In this document: piece after piece, positions 9,285 through 18,755 of the stretch
Numbering within the stretch: position 1 is the stretch's first letter
Layout: the number at the start of each line of letters is the position of its first letter
From: Clostridium saudiense
GTDB taxonomy: Bacteria > Bacillota > Clostridia > Clostridiales > Clostridiaceae
Reading direction: 5' to 3'
DNA length: 44,039 nt
Assembly (NCBI RefSeq): GCF_000577815.1
Contig: NZ_CBYM010000028.1
Coordinates: forward strand, 1-44,039
The notes under the pieces: generated by a model
The model's input: only the letters and a program-made list of their open reading frames with translations
The model's database searches: none
What the model was told of the DNA's origin: nothing
Made by a program: the position numbers and the translations under genes

Positions 9285-10619
9285 CTATATCCTCTTCCAA
9301 AGCTTTTCTGCAATATTGATTGATTCTCTACAAATCTTTTCTTCATCAATACTAACTATCTTCCTATCTTTCATAACAACTTTTCCATTAATTATAGTTG
9401 TATCAACAGATTTTCCTGAAATTCCGAACAATACGTGTCCAAAATAATTATTCTTATTCATAGGAGTAAATGGCTTATAATCTACAATGATTAGATCTGC
9501 ATACGCTCCCTTCTTTAATACCCCTAGTGGTTTCTCAAAAAATCTTGAAGCAATTTTAATATTATTTTTTAATGCCATTTGTTTAGTTTCCATAAATCCA
9601 CTATTATAGTCACCAAAATGGTATTTGTTAATAAGATTTTCTACCTTCATTGACTCAAAAATATCACTTGTATATCCATCTGTCCCAATTCCTAATACTA
9701 TCTCTTTATCTAACATACTCTTAATAGCCGCGACCCCTACTCCATTAGCCATATTAGACTCTGGATTGTTAACAACCATAGTTTTTGTATCTTTCAATAT
9801 ATCTAATTCTTCATCATCTATATATAAACAATGAGCTGCAATAGTCTTTTCTCCTAATATACCGAAATCATCTAATCTTTTTACTATTCTCTTTTTATAT
9901 AATTTCAAACTGTTTTCTAAGTCTTCTTTTCCTTCTGCAACATGAATGTGATACCCTGTATCAATACCTTCCATGGCCTTAACACATTTATTTAAAGTTC
10001 CATCACTTAATGTAAAAGCCGCGTGCATTCCAAACATGCCTTTAGTCATATCATCTTGTTTCTTTTCTGCATACTTTATAAAATCAATATTTTCTTTAAT
10101 CGCAAGATCTAAAACCCTATTTCCATCTCTATCTGAAACTTCATAACAATAACATCCTCTAATTCCTAATTCATCTGCAACATTAGAAATCGTAGGTAAA
10201 CTTCCACTTATACTCATAGGGCTTGAATTATGATCAAAAACTGTTGTAACTCCATTTTTAATACATTCAATAAATGCTGTATATGCACTATATCTTAAAT
10301 CTTCTAATGTTAGCTTCTTATCAAGCTTCCACCAAACATTTTTCAATATATCAGTAAATGACTGTAGCTTCTCATTTTTAAAGTCTAGTCCCCTTGCAAA
10401 TTCACTATATATATGATGGTGAGTATTTATCATACCTGGCATAATAATCTTACCCTCTGCATCTATATACTCATGTTCATTATCTTCATACTTACATTTA
10501 ATTAATGATGTATCACCAACCTCTTTAATTGTATTCCCCTCAATAACAATACATCCATTTTCTATAATTCTTTCATTTTCATCATTTGTAATAACCCTTC
10601 CATTTCCAATTAAAATCAT
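9285..10619 (-). CDS. ssnA: Putative aminohydrolase SsnA
   Basis: A 444-residue amidohydrolase-superfamily metalloenzyme. The first metal motif GMINTHHHIYSEFARGL is near residue 64. HIHVAEG (about residue 227), AAHCLY and GIGTDGY (about residue 306) supply the remaining His and Asp ligands. Sequence and context match SsnA, a guanine-deaminase-like protein of the selenium-linked purine gene cluster; its substrate is not firmly established. The start at 10619 is chosen because AAGGTGG lies eight bases upstream; the ATG ten codons earlier would contain that site. Its stop lies at the Shine-Dalgarno of the leader ORF, so the two are tightly linked. Confidence 0.9.
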   Translation of the reverse strand: MILIGNGRVITNDENERIIENGCIVIEGNTIKEVGDTSLIKCKYEDNEHEYIDAEGKIIMPGMINTHHHIYSEFARGLDFKNEKLQSFTDILKNVWWKLDKKLTLEDLRYSAYTAFIECIKNGVTTVFDHNSSPMSISGSLPTISNVADELGIRGCYCYEVSDRDGNRVLDLAIKENIDFIKYAEKKQDDMTKGMFGMHAAFTLSDGTLNKCVKAMEGIDTGYHIHVAEGKEDLENSLKLYKKRIVKRLDDFGILGEKTIAAHCLYIDDEELDILKDTKTMVVNNPESNMANGVGVAAIKSMLDKEIVLGIGTDGYTSDIFESMKVENLINKYHFGDYNSGFMETKQMALKNNIKIASRFFEKPLGVLKKGAYADLIIVDYKPFTPMNKNNYFGHVLFGISGKSVDTTIINGKVVMKDRKIVSIDEEKICRESINIAEKLWKRI

Positions 10620-10700
10620 ACCTATACCCACCTTCTTTACATACTCCACTTTATTTTTCAGTTATTTCCACATACTTATCATAACTTCTTTACGCTTCTA

Positions 10701-11657
10701 TTAATCTGCTTTTACTTTTGTACTAAAATTAACAATTCTAGTTCCTGTTTTACCTAAAATTCCTTCTTTAGCCTTTTCCAATAAAGTAATTATTGAATAT
10801 CTATCTTTTCTTGATTCTACAAATTCTATTGCAGCCTCTACTTTAGGCTTCATAGACCCAGGAGCAAAATACCCGCTCTTAAGAAATAACTTCATTTCAT
10901 TAACATTTACTTCATTTAACCACTGCTCATCCTTTTTTCCAAAATTTATTGCAACCTTTTCTACCGCAGTTAGAATAACTAAACAATCAGCATTTATTTC
11001 TTTTGCTAAAACCGCACTTGCATAATCTTTATCAACTACAGCTCCAACCCCCTTTAAATGATTGCCTTTAGAAATTACAGGAATACCTCCACCTCCACAA
11101 GCTATTACAACTTGATTATTTTCTATTAGCGCTTTTATCGTTTCAATTTCTACTATTCGAATAGGTTTAGGTGATGCTATAACTCTTCTATATCCTCTAC
11201 CACTATCTTCTATAACCTTCTTACCCTCTTTTACAATGCTATCTGCTTCCTTTTTAGTCATAAAGGCGCCTATTGGCTTAGTTGGATTTTCAAATGCTTT
11301 GTCTCTTTCATCAACTTCAACTTGGGTAATTATAGTTGCTACACCTTTATTTATATTTCTATTTAATAACTCTTCCCTTATTGCATTCTGTAAGTCATAC
11401 CCTATATATCCTTGGCTCATTGCTACGCACACTGACATTGGACATATAGAATATTTCATATTTGTTTTATGAAATTCAGTCATTGCACTATTAATCATCC
11501 CAACTTGAGGACCATTTCCATGAGATATAATTACCTCATCCCCTTCTTCAATTAAGTCAACTATTGCTTTAGCTGTTGATTTTACTGCTATCATTTGCGC
11601 TTCTAATGTATCCCCTAATGCATTTCCACCTAGCGCAATAACTATCCTTTTTTTCAT
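10701..11657 (-). CDS. arcC: Carbamate kinase
   Basis: A 318-residue amino-acid-kinase-fold enzyme making ATP from carbamoyl phosphate and ADP. It has the N-terminal ALGGNALG, ISHGNGPQVG near residue 49 and ACGGGGIPV near residue 210, all typical of ArcC. No arginine deiminase gene is present. The neighbour YgeW is a transcarbamoylase-like protein, so the kinase here most likely harvests ATP from carbamoyl phosphate made during purine or ureide breakdown. The start is set at 11657, preceded by AAAGGTGG; the upstream GTG overlaps it. Confidence 0.95.
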   Translation of the reverse strand: MKKRIVIALGGNALGDTLEAQMIAVKSTAKAIVDLIEEGDEVIISHGNGPQVGMINSAMTEFHKTNMKYSICPMSVCVAMSQGYIGYDLQNAIREELLNRNINKGVATIITQVEVDERDKAFENPTKPIGAFMTKKEADSIVKEGKKVIEDSGRGYRRVIASPKPIRIVEIETIKALIENNQVVIACGGGGIPVISKGNHLKGVGAVVDKDYASAVLAKEINADCLVILTAVEKVAINFGKKDEQWLNEVNVNEMKLFLKSGYFAPGSMKPKVEAAIEFVESRKDRYSIITLLEKAKEGILGKTGTRIVNFSTKVKAD

Positions 11658-11732
11658 TATATTCACCACCTTTACTATCCATAAATTTATATCTATTTCG
11701 CTAATTGATATTTTCTATAGTAAAAGATATTT

Positions 11733-12926
11733 TTATTTCAAATATCTTTCTATTCCTCTTGTCTCTAAATTTCTTAATGCTTCTTGTGGATTTTTCATCT
11801 TACTTAAGAAAATCATAGAAGCAATAATATAAGGCTTATAGCTTGCTTCTTTATATAATAAATTCCTATATCTATCAAATACTGAAGCTTCAACCTCACC
11901 ACTTTCACAACTTACTCCACTAATATCAGCTGGTAAGCAATGAAGATAAATAGCTTTTCCATTCTTAGTAGTCTTCATTAATTCCTCAGTACATTGCCAA
12001 TCCTTATGTTTTGCATTTTGAGATAACAATTCTTTTTCTAGCTCATTTATTCCATTACTATCACCTTTTCCATATAAATCTGTACGCTTTTCCATAGCTA
12101 TATAAGGTGCCCAGCTTTTTGGATAAACTATATCTGCATCTTTAAATGCTTCCTTCATAGAATTAGTTTTTGTAAATGATCCACCTGAAGCTTTAGCATT
12201 TTTATAAGCTATTTCTTCAACACTATTCATTACTTCATATCCTTCTGGATGTGCTAATACTACATCCATCCCCAATCTAGTCATTAAACCAATTACCCCT
12301 TGTGGTACTGATAAAGGCTTACCATATGATGGTGAATATGCCCATGTCATAGCAACCTTTTTACCTTTTAAATTTTCTATTCCTCCAAATTCATTAATTA
12401 AATGAAGAGTATCTGCCATAACTTGTGTTGGATGGTCTATATCACATTGAAGATTAATTAAAGTTGGTATTTGCTCTAGGCACCCACTTTTATAACCCTC
12501 TCTAACTGCTTCTGATACAGTTCTCATATAAGTATTTCCTTTACCTATATACATATCATCACGAATTCCTATTACATCAGACATGAAAGAAATCATATTA
12601 GCAGTTTCTCTTACTGTTTCACCATGAGCAATTTGTGATTTTCCTTCATCTAAATCTTGTACTTTAAGTCCTAGTAAATTACAGGCAGAAGCAAAACTAA
12701 ATCTTGTCCTAGTTGAGTTATCCCTAAAAAGCGAAACTCCCAATCCACTATCAAAAATCTTAGGAGATATATTATTTTCTCTTAATCTTTTTAAAGCCTC
12801 TGCAACTGTAAAAACAGCCTTTATTTCATCATCAGTTTTTTCCCATGTTAACAGAAAATCGTTATTATACATCTCTTTAAAATTTAATTCATTTAATTTA
12901 TTAATAAATGTTTCCATCAATTCCAT
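11733..12926 (-). CDS. ygeW: Knotted carbamoyltransferase YgeW
   Basis: A 397-residue member of the aspartate/ornithine carbamoyltransferase superfamily. It has the carbamoyl-phosphate motif FRDNSTRTRFSF near residue 85, DHPTQVMADTLH near residue 173 and LHCLPADISGVSCESGEV near residue 348. The insert and motif wording match YgeW, the knotted transcarbamoylase found with ssnA, ygeY and selenium-dependent XDH. The proposed role is phosphorolysis of a carbamoylated intermediate of purine breakdown, feeding carbamoyl phosphate to ArcC; the true substrate is not established. The start at 12926 follows AAGGAG; upstream in-frame codons overlap the end of ygeY and are not needed. Confidence 0.93.
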   Translation of the reverse strand: MELMETFINKLNELNFKEMYNNDFLLTWEKTDDEIKAVFTVAEALKRLRENNISPKIFDSGLGVSLFRDNSTRTRFSFASACNLLGLKVQDLDEGKSQIAHGETVRETANMISFMSDVIGIRDDMYIGKGNTYMRTVSEAVREGYKSGCLEQIPTLINLQCDIDHPTQVMADTLHLINEFGGIENLKGKKVAMTWAYSPSYGKPLSVPQGVIGLMTRLGMDVVLAHPEGYEVMNSVEEIAYKNAKASGGSFTKTNSMKEAFKDADIVYPKSWAPYIAMEKRTDLYGKGDSNGINELEKELLSQNAKHKDWQCTEELMKTTKNGKAIYLHCLPADISGVSCESGEVEASVFDRYRNLLYKEASYKPYIIASMIFLSKMKNPQEALRNLETRGIERYLK

Positions 12927-12942
12927 CCCTAATATCTCCTTA

Positions 12943-14142
12943 TTATTTGTTATTACAATAAATAGTTGGTATTGCAGCATAAACTGCTGCACATTTAACT
13001 AAATCAGCTTTCCAAGTTTTTTCATTAGGAGCATGTGCTTCTTCTTCCTTTCCTGGCCCAAATCCAATACAAGGTATACCAAATCTACCCATTATAGATA
13101 CTCCATTAGTTGAAAATGTCCATTTATCAATCTTTGGAGTTCCATACATTCCTTCAAAAGCCTTTACTACAGCTTTTGTTGCAGGTGCTTCTTCTGGAAT
13201 TACCCATGTTGGGAAATAACAATCCGTTGGATAAACAACTTTTGTATAGCTTGGCCTCTTATACTTATACATTGTTACTTTAGCATTATATTTTTTTACA
13301 AATGGTAAATTTCTTACCTCTTCTAACGCCATTTCATAAGTTTCACCATCTGTTAATCGTCTATCTAATGAAATTGCACACATATCTGCCACTGCACATC
13401 TTGAAGGCGAACTAAAGAATATCTCTGAAACGGTTATTGTTCCTTTACCTAAAAATTCATCATAATGAAGATTATCATTTAACATTCTTACTTCTTGAAG
13501 TATATCCGACATTTTATAAATGGCATTATCTCCACGTTCAGGTGCTGAACCATGACATGATATTCCCTTTACCTCAACTCTTATTTCCATTCGTCCACGT
13601 TGCCCTCTATATATATTCCCATTTGTTGGTTCTGTAATTACTACAAATTCTGGTCTTACCTTATCCTCATTATAAATATACTGCCAGCATAACCCATCAC
13701 AATCTTCTTCTTGAACTGTTCCTGTTACCAATACAGTATATTTATCACTTAAAAGCCCTAAGTCTTTCATAATTTTTGCTCCATAAGTTGCTGCTACAAT
13801 TCCACCTAGTTGGTCAGAAGCTCCTCTTCCACCTATTTCTTCATCATTTTCATACCCTTTATAAGGATCAAATTTCCAATTACTCAATTCTCCTAATCCA
13901 ACTGTATCAATATGGCCATCAAATCCTATCAATTTTTCTCCATTACCCATATATCCTAAAATATTGCCCATTCCATCAATTACGATCTTATCAAATCCTA
14001 ACTTTTCCATTTCCTTATATATTCTTTTTATAACTTCTTCTTCCCCACAACTTTCCCCAGGTATAGCTATTAGGTCCCTTAAAAATCTACTCATATCCTT
14101 TTTATAGCCTTCAGCTTTTAATTTTATTTCTTTAAAATCCAT
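12943..14142 (-). CDS. ygeY: YgeY family selenium metabolism-linked M20 hydrolase
   Basis: A 399-residue zinc hydrolase of the M20 family. Metal-binding motifs are visible in order: [10 protein letters not shown] (His, about residue 77), [10 protein letters not shown] (Asp, about residue 109) and [10 protein letters not shown] (Glu pair, about residue 146). The closing HAPNEKT gives a late His. Wording and context match YgeY, an acyl-amino-acid deacylase-like protein tied to selenium-dependent molybdenum hydroxylases. It is the first gene of the minus-strand operon ygeY-ygeW-arcC-ssnA-XDH, with a GGAGG before its ATG. In the gut-bacterial purine cluster this type is needed for anaerobic urate use; its exact step is not known from sequence. 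Confidence 0.92.
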   Translation of the reverse strand: MDFKEIKLKAEGYKKDMSRFLRDLIAIPGESCGEEEVIKRIYKEMEKLGFDKIVIDGMGNILGYMGNGEKLIGFDGHIDTVGLGELSNWKFDPYKGYENDEEIGGRGASDQLGGIVAATYGAKIMKDLGLLSDKYTVLVTGTVQEEDCDGLCWQYIYNEDKVRPEFVVITEPTNGNIYRGQRGRMEIRVEVKGISCHGSAPERGDNAIYKMSDILQEVRMLNDNLHYDEFLGKGTITVSEIFFSSPSRCAVADMCAISLDRRLTDGETYEMALEEVRNLPFVKKYNAKVTMYKYKRPSYTKVVYPTDCYFPTWVIPEEAPATKAVVKAFEGMYGTPKIDKWTFSTNGVSIMGRFGIPCIGFGPGKEEEAHAPNEKTWKADLVKCAAVYAAIPTIYCNNK

Positions 14143-14396
14143 AGTATCCTCCTTATATAATAAAGTAGTTACTAATTCCTTATGCTTAGATTGTCTTCAA
14201 TATACATTCATTAACATTACGAAGTTTTATTTTTTATGTGAATCTTTTATTTTATGGAATTTTAAAACCTTAAAGTAAAGTTAAAATACTTATCAAAATT
14301 AGACATATGTTATATTAAATTTTAAAATTGTGTTTATTTTTAATAATATTTACTTATACTAATGTTAATATTTTAAATATCAAAGGAGTAATTTCT

Positions 14397-14576
14397 ATGA
14401 GTAAAATGAAAAATATATCTGATTTAAAAGATGTTCAAATGAAATCCTGCACTAAATTTGCTAAAAATTCTAAAGAACCTAATGATGGATATTTTATAGA
14501 AAAAGACCCTAATGATAGCTTTAGTTCTGAAGGAACTGTAAGATATGGCGAAGAACAAGATGTTGATGATTTATAA
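14397..14576 (+). CDS. Small hydrophilic protein of unknown function
   Basis: A 59-residue ORF with a good AAAGGAG eight bases before the ATG and its own terminator just downstream. The protein starts MSKMKNISDLKDVQMKSC, has one Cys, no hydrophobic segment and an acidic end (GEEQDVDDL). The phrase EPNDGYFIEKDPNDSF contains a small internal repeat of PNDxxF. It is transcribed divergently from ygeY. I do not recognise a family. The strong signals make a real gene likely. Confidence 0.65.
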   Translation: MSKMKNISDLKDVQMKSCTKFAKNSKEPNDGYFIEKDPNDSFSSEGTVRYGEEQDVDDL

Positions 14577-14592
14577 ATTTGTATAAAAAAAT

Positions 14593-14636
14593 AAGGTATA
14601 AGAAAACTACATAATAGTTTTCTTATACCTTTTTAA
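14593..14636. terminator. Bidirectional terminator, 17-bp perfect stem
   Basis: Arms 14593-14609 and 14615-14631 (AAGGTATAAGAAAACTA and its complement), loop CATAA, with an A-tract on the left and T5 on the right. It serves the small gene on the plus strand and the pectinesterase on the minus strand. Confidence 0.9.
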
Positions 14637-14639
14637 ACA

Positions 14640-17076
14640 TTATTTCTTCTTTTTAAACATAAATACACCAGCTACTATAACAACCAATGCTAATATTACT
14701 ACTATAGCTGCAGAATTATCACCAGTTTGTGGTAATGAATTTGAATTATCTACATTATTACTATTGTTTGCATCATTGTTACTTTCATTATTGCCATTGG
14801 TATTATTACTTGTATTATTGTCTCCACTATTTTCTGGAGTATTTTCCGGCTCTACAACTACTGAATCATTAATTACTTCTTGTACAGTTACTGTTATAGT
14901 CTTAGTTGTGCTCGCACCTTCACTATCTATAACTTTATATACTACCTTATATTCTCCAGCCTTTGTTGTATCCACTGTATTTTCTATAACTTTAATAGTT
15001 GATGTTATATCTCCATCTTCTTTATCAGTTGCAGTAATATTGTTCATAACTTCAAAGTTGTCTCCAACATTTATTGTTACATCTTCTGCTGATATCATTG
15101 GAGCACTATTTATTACTGTTAATTTTGGATTAACTGTTACTTTACATTCTACTTCAATATCACCACATTTTACAGTTATTACTGTAGTACCAACCCCTAT
15201 AGCCTCTACATTTCCACTTTCATCCACTGTAGCGACATTATTATCTTTTGATTCAAATGTTACAGTCTTATCAGTAGCTTCTTCTGGTCCTACTGTAGAT
15301 ATAATTATTTTTTTATCCCCAACTGTTAACATCATTTCATTAACATCTATTATTAATGATGTAACAGGTACAAATTTGCCATAAAGATCATGTATATTAA
15401 TACTTGATTCCTCTGATCTAGGATTCCAATTATCTTTAAATGCAGCTTCACCATTTACTGTTGCAGCACTTGATCCAAATGCCTTTTCTAATGTATACTT
15501 TGCAGCTTCATCAACAGATAATACTTTTCTAGTATCACTTAATTTTGCACCTGGTCCAAAACTTCCAAATTCACTAAAATCAGCTGTTGCTGCTAATGAA
15601 TCTCCCATATCGTCCCATCCTTTTGTTGTTATATGATCTCCCATATAACAATTTACATAAGTAACTGCTGGAGTCATTGGTTGTGTTTGACTACTTGATC
15701 TCCATGGTCTACCTAATGAAACAGTACTATCAGCTATATCATCAAGTCCTATTAATCTTGAATTCATTATTAAATATCCATAGTTATCTTTATCCCAAGT
15801 ATCTGCTGCTGTTACATAACCATTGTTAGTAGTTGATTCTCTATTTACTGATGCAATATCACAATCATCAAACACAGCTTGTGCACGACCAAATATAAAA
15901 TCAACATCACCTTCTATGTAACATTTATAATAATATTGTCTTGCTGGAACTGATGCACTTGCATCTGCTAGTAAGGTATCTTGATTTCCAATAAATCTAG
16001 TATTAATAAAAATACTTTCATCTGCTTGATTATTTAACGCAACTGCTTGCTCATTATTATTTCCTTGTTCTACAAATGAGTTTTCTATAGTTAAATTTTC
16101 AGCTGTAAAGCCTATAGCCTTTGATTTAACAGTTATAGATGCACTTCCACTTGTTCCATAATTTTTTCCTGTATTAGGATTTATAGTTCCATTAGCTGCA
16201 TCATACGTTAATATAGTCTTTTCACTATCTTCACCAATTAAACTTATATAAGGTGATTGAATTGTTACCTTTTCTTCATAAGTTCCATTCTTAACTAATA
16301 TAACTTTTCTTTCAGTATTTTTTGTACTTATTGAATTAATTGCTTCAGTAACTGTACTATAAGTCTGCTTATCATTTACTAATTCACCTGACTTACCATC
16401 ATATTTACTATCTACAACTATATCATATCCATCATTAGTTAAATAAACTATATTATAGCTTTTTAAAGTTGTCTTACCATCATTAGTTGTTTGATATATT
16501 TGTATATCATTTCTACCTTGATTTAATTTAATTGATACTTCAAAAACCTCATTTGTAGCTTTTGCTTCTGAATCAATTAAAACTTTTCCATTTTGCTTTA
16601 TCGTTATTGTTCCATCTTTATCTGTATATCCTGCTATGTTTACCTTTGAACTAAATACAGTATCATTTGGCTCTTCGGTCATAGTAAACTTTGCAGCATT
16701 TTCTTCATATTGAAGATTTAATGGATTACTATTGTTAGGTAATGCTCTTACAATTTGTGAATCATTACTTGTTCCCTCTTCATTTGCAGCAATTACCTTA
16801 TAGAAGTAATTTGTAAAGTTTGTAACATTATTATCAACATAATTGTTTTCTATTTTGATTTCCAGAACCAGTTACAGTTAGTACTTTTGTATCTTTGTCA
16901 AAATTGACATTTCCATTATTAGCATTATTTTTTCCAATAGCTACATTAGTAAATCCTGTGGGTAAATAACTTAACATTTCTTCACTATATACATTTATGC
17001 TTGGCACAATAAATGTAACCATAAACATACACGTAACAATAAAGCTTAAGCTTTTACTTTTTAGAAATTTTTTCAT
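14640..17076 (-). pseudogene. Broken LPXTG-anchored pectinesterase
   Basis: The gene is split by a frame change near 16850. The 5' part (17076 down to about 16855) encodes a signal peptide, MKKFLKSKSLSFIVTCMFMV, and the start of a domain ending TVTGSG. The other frame resumes at about 16850 with the end of a fibronectin-III-like unit (YVDNNVTNFTNYFYKV), runs through the region before an internal ATG at 16682 and continues to the stop. The pectinesterase core is complete, with GNQDTLL, DVDFIFG and LGRPW. A Big_2-like Ig domain, a second Ig-like domain, a Ser/Asn-rich linker and LPQTGDNS with a hydrophobic tail and KKKK follow. Because the sequence jumps from the start of one domain to the end of another, an internal deletion of perhaps 200 residues seems likelier than a single-base slip. 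The internal ATG has no export signal, so the product cannot reach the wall. Confidence 0.8.
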
Positions 17077-17122
17077 TTTTATTTCCCATTCTTCTTTCGT
17101 TTTTGTTTATATTTTTGCAAAT

Positions 17123-17165
17123 ATAAAAACCGGCTATTATCTAAAAATTTAGATTATAGCCGGTT
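17123..17165 (-). terminator. Riboswitch terminator in the pectinesterase leader
   Basis: Arms AACCGGCTAT (17128-17137) and ATAGCCGGTT (17156-17165), extended inward across one mismatch. On the minus strand TTTTTATATTT follows. It lies about 50 bases before the signal-peptide ATG and shares 17156-17165 with the 3' end of the riboswitch aptamer. Confidence 0.85.
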
Positions 17166-17228
17166 GCACTAATAACTCAATACATTCCAAGTGCCCATAT
17201 ACAGAATATACATCATAGCTTCTATTTT
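17154..17228 (-). promoter_or_regulatory. Cyclic di-GMP-II riboswitch aptamer
   Basis: Read on the minus strand the leader contains TAGAAGCTATGATG, then GGGCACTTGG, a short hairpin region, then TTAGTGCAACCGGCTAT. These match in order and spacing the conserved core of class II c-di-GMP riboswitches (AAxAAUGAUG ... GGGCACUUG ... UAGUGCAACCG). The closing stem P1 can form between ATAG (17225-17222) and CTAT (17159-17156). That 3' strand is also the first arm of the terminator at 17123-17165, so ligand binding should block termination: an ON switch. Known c-di-GMP-II switches of clostridia often control surface and adhesion proteins, which suits the LPXTG pectinesterase downstream. Confidence 0.88.
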
Positions 17229-17247
17229 TTATCTTACTTAAAACATA

Positions 17248-17276
17248 ATACTATACAAAAATTACTTAGTCCACAA
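17248..17276 (-). promoter_or_regulatory. Candidate promoter for the riboswitch transcript
   Basis: Minus strand: TTGTGG (17276-17271), a 17-base spacer and TAGTAT (17253-17248). The start of transcription would fall near 17240, some ten bases before the aptamer, which is the spacing expected. The rest of the gap up to 17537 is AT-rich with nothing further recognised. Confidence 0.4.
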
Positions 17277-17537
17277 CCCCCATCCAGTGAATCAATGGTT
17301 GTTTATCCATAATTTGTATTATAAATTACATCTAAGGCTATTTAGAATTGTATTAAAAAATAATCTACGTATATTAATTTTCACATTATCATATTATTCA
17401 TATACTTTTTATTATATTAATATTTTCAATTAATTCGAAATACTTAACTACATAACTTTAAAATCCCCCTTATAACATACATAACTATAAGAGCTTCACT
17501 TTTTATTTCACTACTAAATAATCAAACTATAAACTTA

Positions 17538-18512
17538 TTAAAAGGCTAATACTTTATAATCTTCAAATAATTTAAATCCTTCTAACAAATTCTTAGTAAC
17601 TATTATTTCATCTTTATCTGTAATCATTACTCCACTAATATTATGCTTCTTCATAAACTCATAAGCCTTATTTTTACCCATAATAAATAAAGGAGTTGAT
17701 AACGAATCTCCATCTATTGATTTATCACTTACTATCGTAATTGATTTTAAATCTGATTTTATAGGATAACCAGTTTTAGGATTTAATATATGACAATATA
17801 ATTCTCCATTATAACTAAATGCCCTTTCATATCCACCAGATGTAACTATTGACTTGTCTTTTGCTTCAATTGAGCATATAATTTTTTCACTATGTTTTTT
17901 TGGCTCATATATACCTATACTCCAAAAACTATTTTCATCCTTTTGCCCTAATACTTTTATATTACCACCTATATTTATTATGGCCGAATCAATATTATTT
18001 TCTTTATAAAAATCAATTATTTTATCGGCAATATATCCTTTAGCTATTCCTCCTAAATCTATTTTTTGATTTTTTCTTAATAACATTACTGTTGAATTAT
18101 TTTTATTTAAAATAACATCTTCATAATCAACTAAATCAATTAATTCATCAATCTTTTCTTTGCTTAGGATTGTAGGATTATCACTATTTATTTCCCATGC
18201 TTTAACTAAAGGTGCAATAGTTATATCAAATATACCATTGGTTAATTTAGAATAATAAATTGATTTTTTTAATATTTCAAAAGTATCATTAGAAATTTTT
18301 ATAAAGCCGTTTGATGCATTTTCATTAATACTACTTACTTCACTACTCTCATAAAAAAAACTTAATTTTTCTTCAAATTGCCTCATTAATTTAGTAGCCT
18401 TTTCAGCTATTTCTTCTATCTCTTTCGTTTTAATATCATTATTGTCATAACATATTTTTTGATATACTCGTGTATTAAATATAAAATCTTCTTTCTCTAC
18501 AAAATATTTCAT
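17538..18512 (-). CDS. apbE: FAD:protein FMN transferase (ApbE family)
   Basis: A 324-residue ApbE protein, which attaches FMN from FAD to a Ser or Thr of a target protein. Motifs include DLGGIAKGYIAD near residue 153, INIGGNI near residue 180, CHILNPKTGYP near residue 242 and DGDSLSTPLFIMG near residue 270; the last carries the Mg-binding Asp and Thr/Ser region. No signal peptide or lipobox is visible, although many ApbE proteins act outside the membrane. It lies downstream of the FMN-binding surface protein at 18756-19478, the obvious substrate. The 243-base gap between them contains a long hairpin, so expression from the haem operon may be partial. Confidence 0.92.
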   Translation of the reverse strand: MKYFVEKEDFIFNTRVYQKICYDNNDIKTKEIEEIAEKATKLMRQFEEKLSFFYESSEVSSINENASNGFIKISNDTFEILKKSIYYSKLTNGIFDITIAPLVKAWEINSDNPTILSKEKIDELIDLVDYEDVILNKNNSTVMLLRKNQKIDLGGIAKGYIADKIIDFYKENNIDSAIINIGGNIKVLGQKDENSFWSIGIYEPKKHSEKIICSIEAKDKSIVTSGGYERAFSYNGELYCHILNPKTGYPIKSDLKSITIVSDKSIDGDSLSTPLFIMGKNKAYEFMKKHNISGVMITDKDEIIVTKNLLEGFKLFEDYKVLAF

Positions 18513-18679
18513 ATAACTATTACTCTCCTTAATATTTTATATATAAACTATCATTTTATAAATTAATGTTAGTATTAGTTTTTCTAAAAGACTGAAAATT
18601 ACTTAATGCAAAATTTATAGCATTTATTATTTATCTTATAAATCAATTTTAATATGTAAAATAATTATGCCACATAGTA

Positions 18680-18752
18680 AAGTAAGAGGTAATAGTTAAT
18701 AAGTAAAAGTTTACCATTTAAACTCTTACCTCTTATCTCTTACCTCTTACTT
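18680..18752. repeat. Inverted repeat with purine-rich direct repeats between FMN-binding gene and apbE
   Basis: Perfect 13-base arms AAGTAAGAGGTAA (18680-18692) and TTACCTCTTACTT (18740-18752). Inside the right half the motif CTCTTACCTCTTA recurs, giving several direct copies of CTTACCTCTTA-like sequence. There is no U-run after it on the minus strand, so it is not a classical terminator. It could slow transcription or protect the mRNA end after the FMN-binding gene. The rest of the gap to 18512 is featureless. Confidence 0.6.
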
Positions 18753-18755
18753 AAA

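Noticed and set aside
14764..15384. Long open frame on the plus strand opposite the pectinesterase linker
   Set aside because: It is the complement of Ser/Thr/Asn/Val-rich coding sequence, has no ribosome binding site and a biased Leu/Ser/Val composition.
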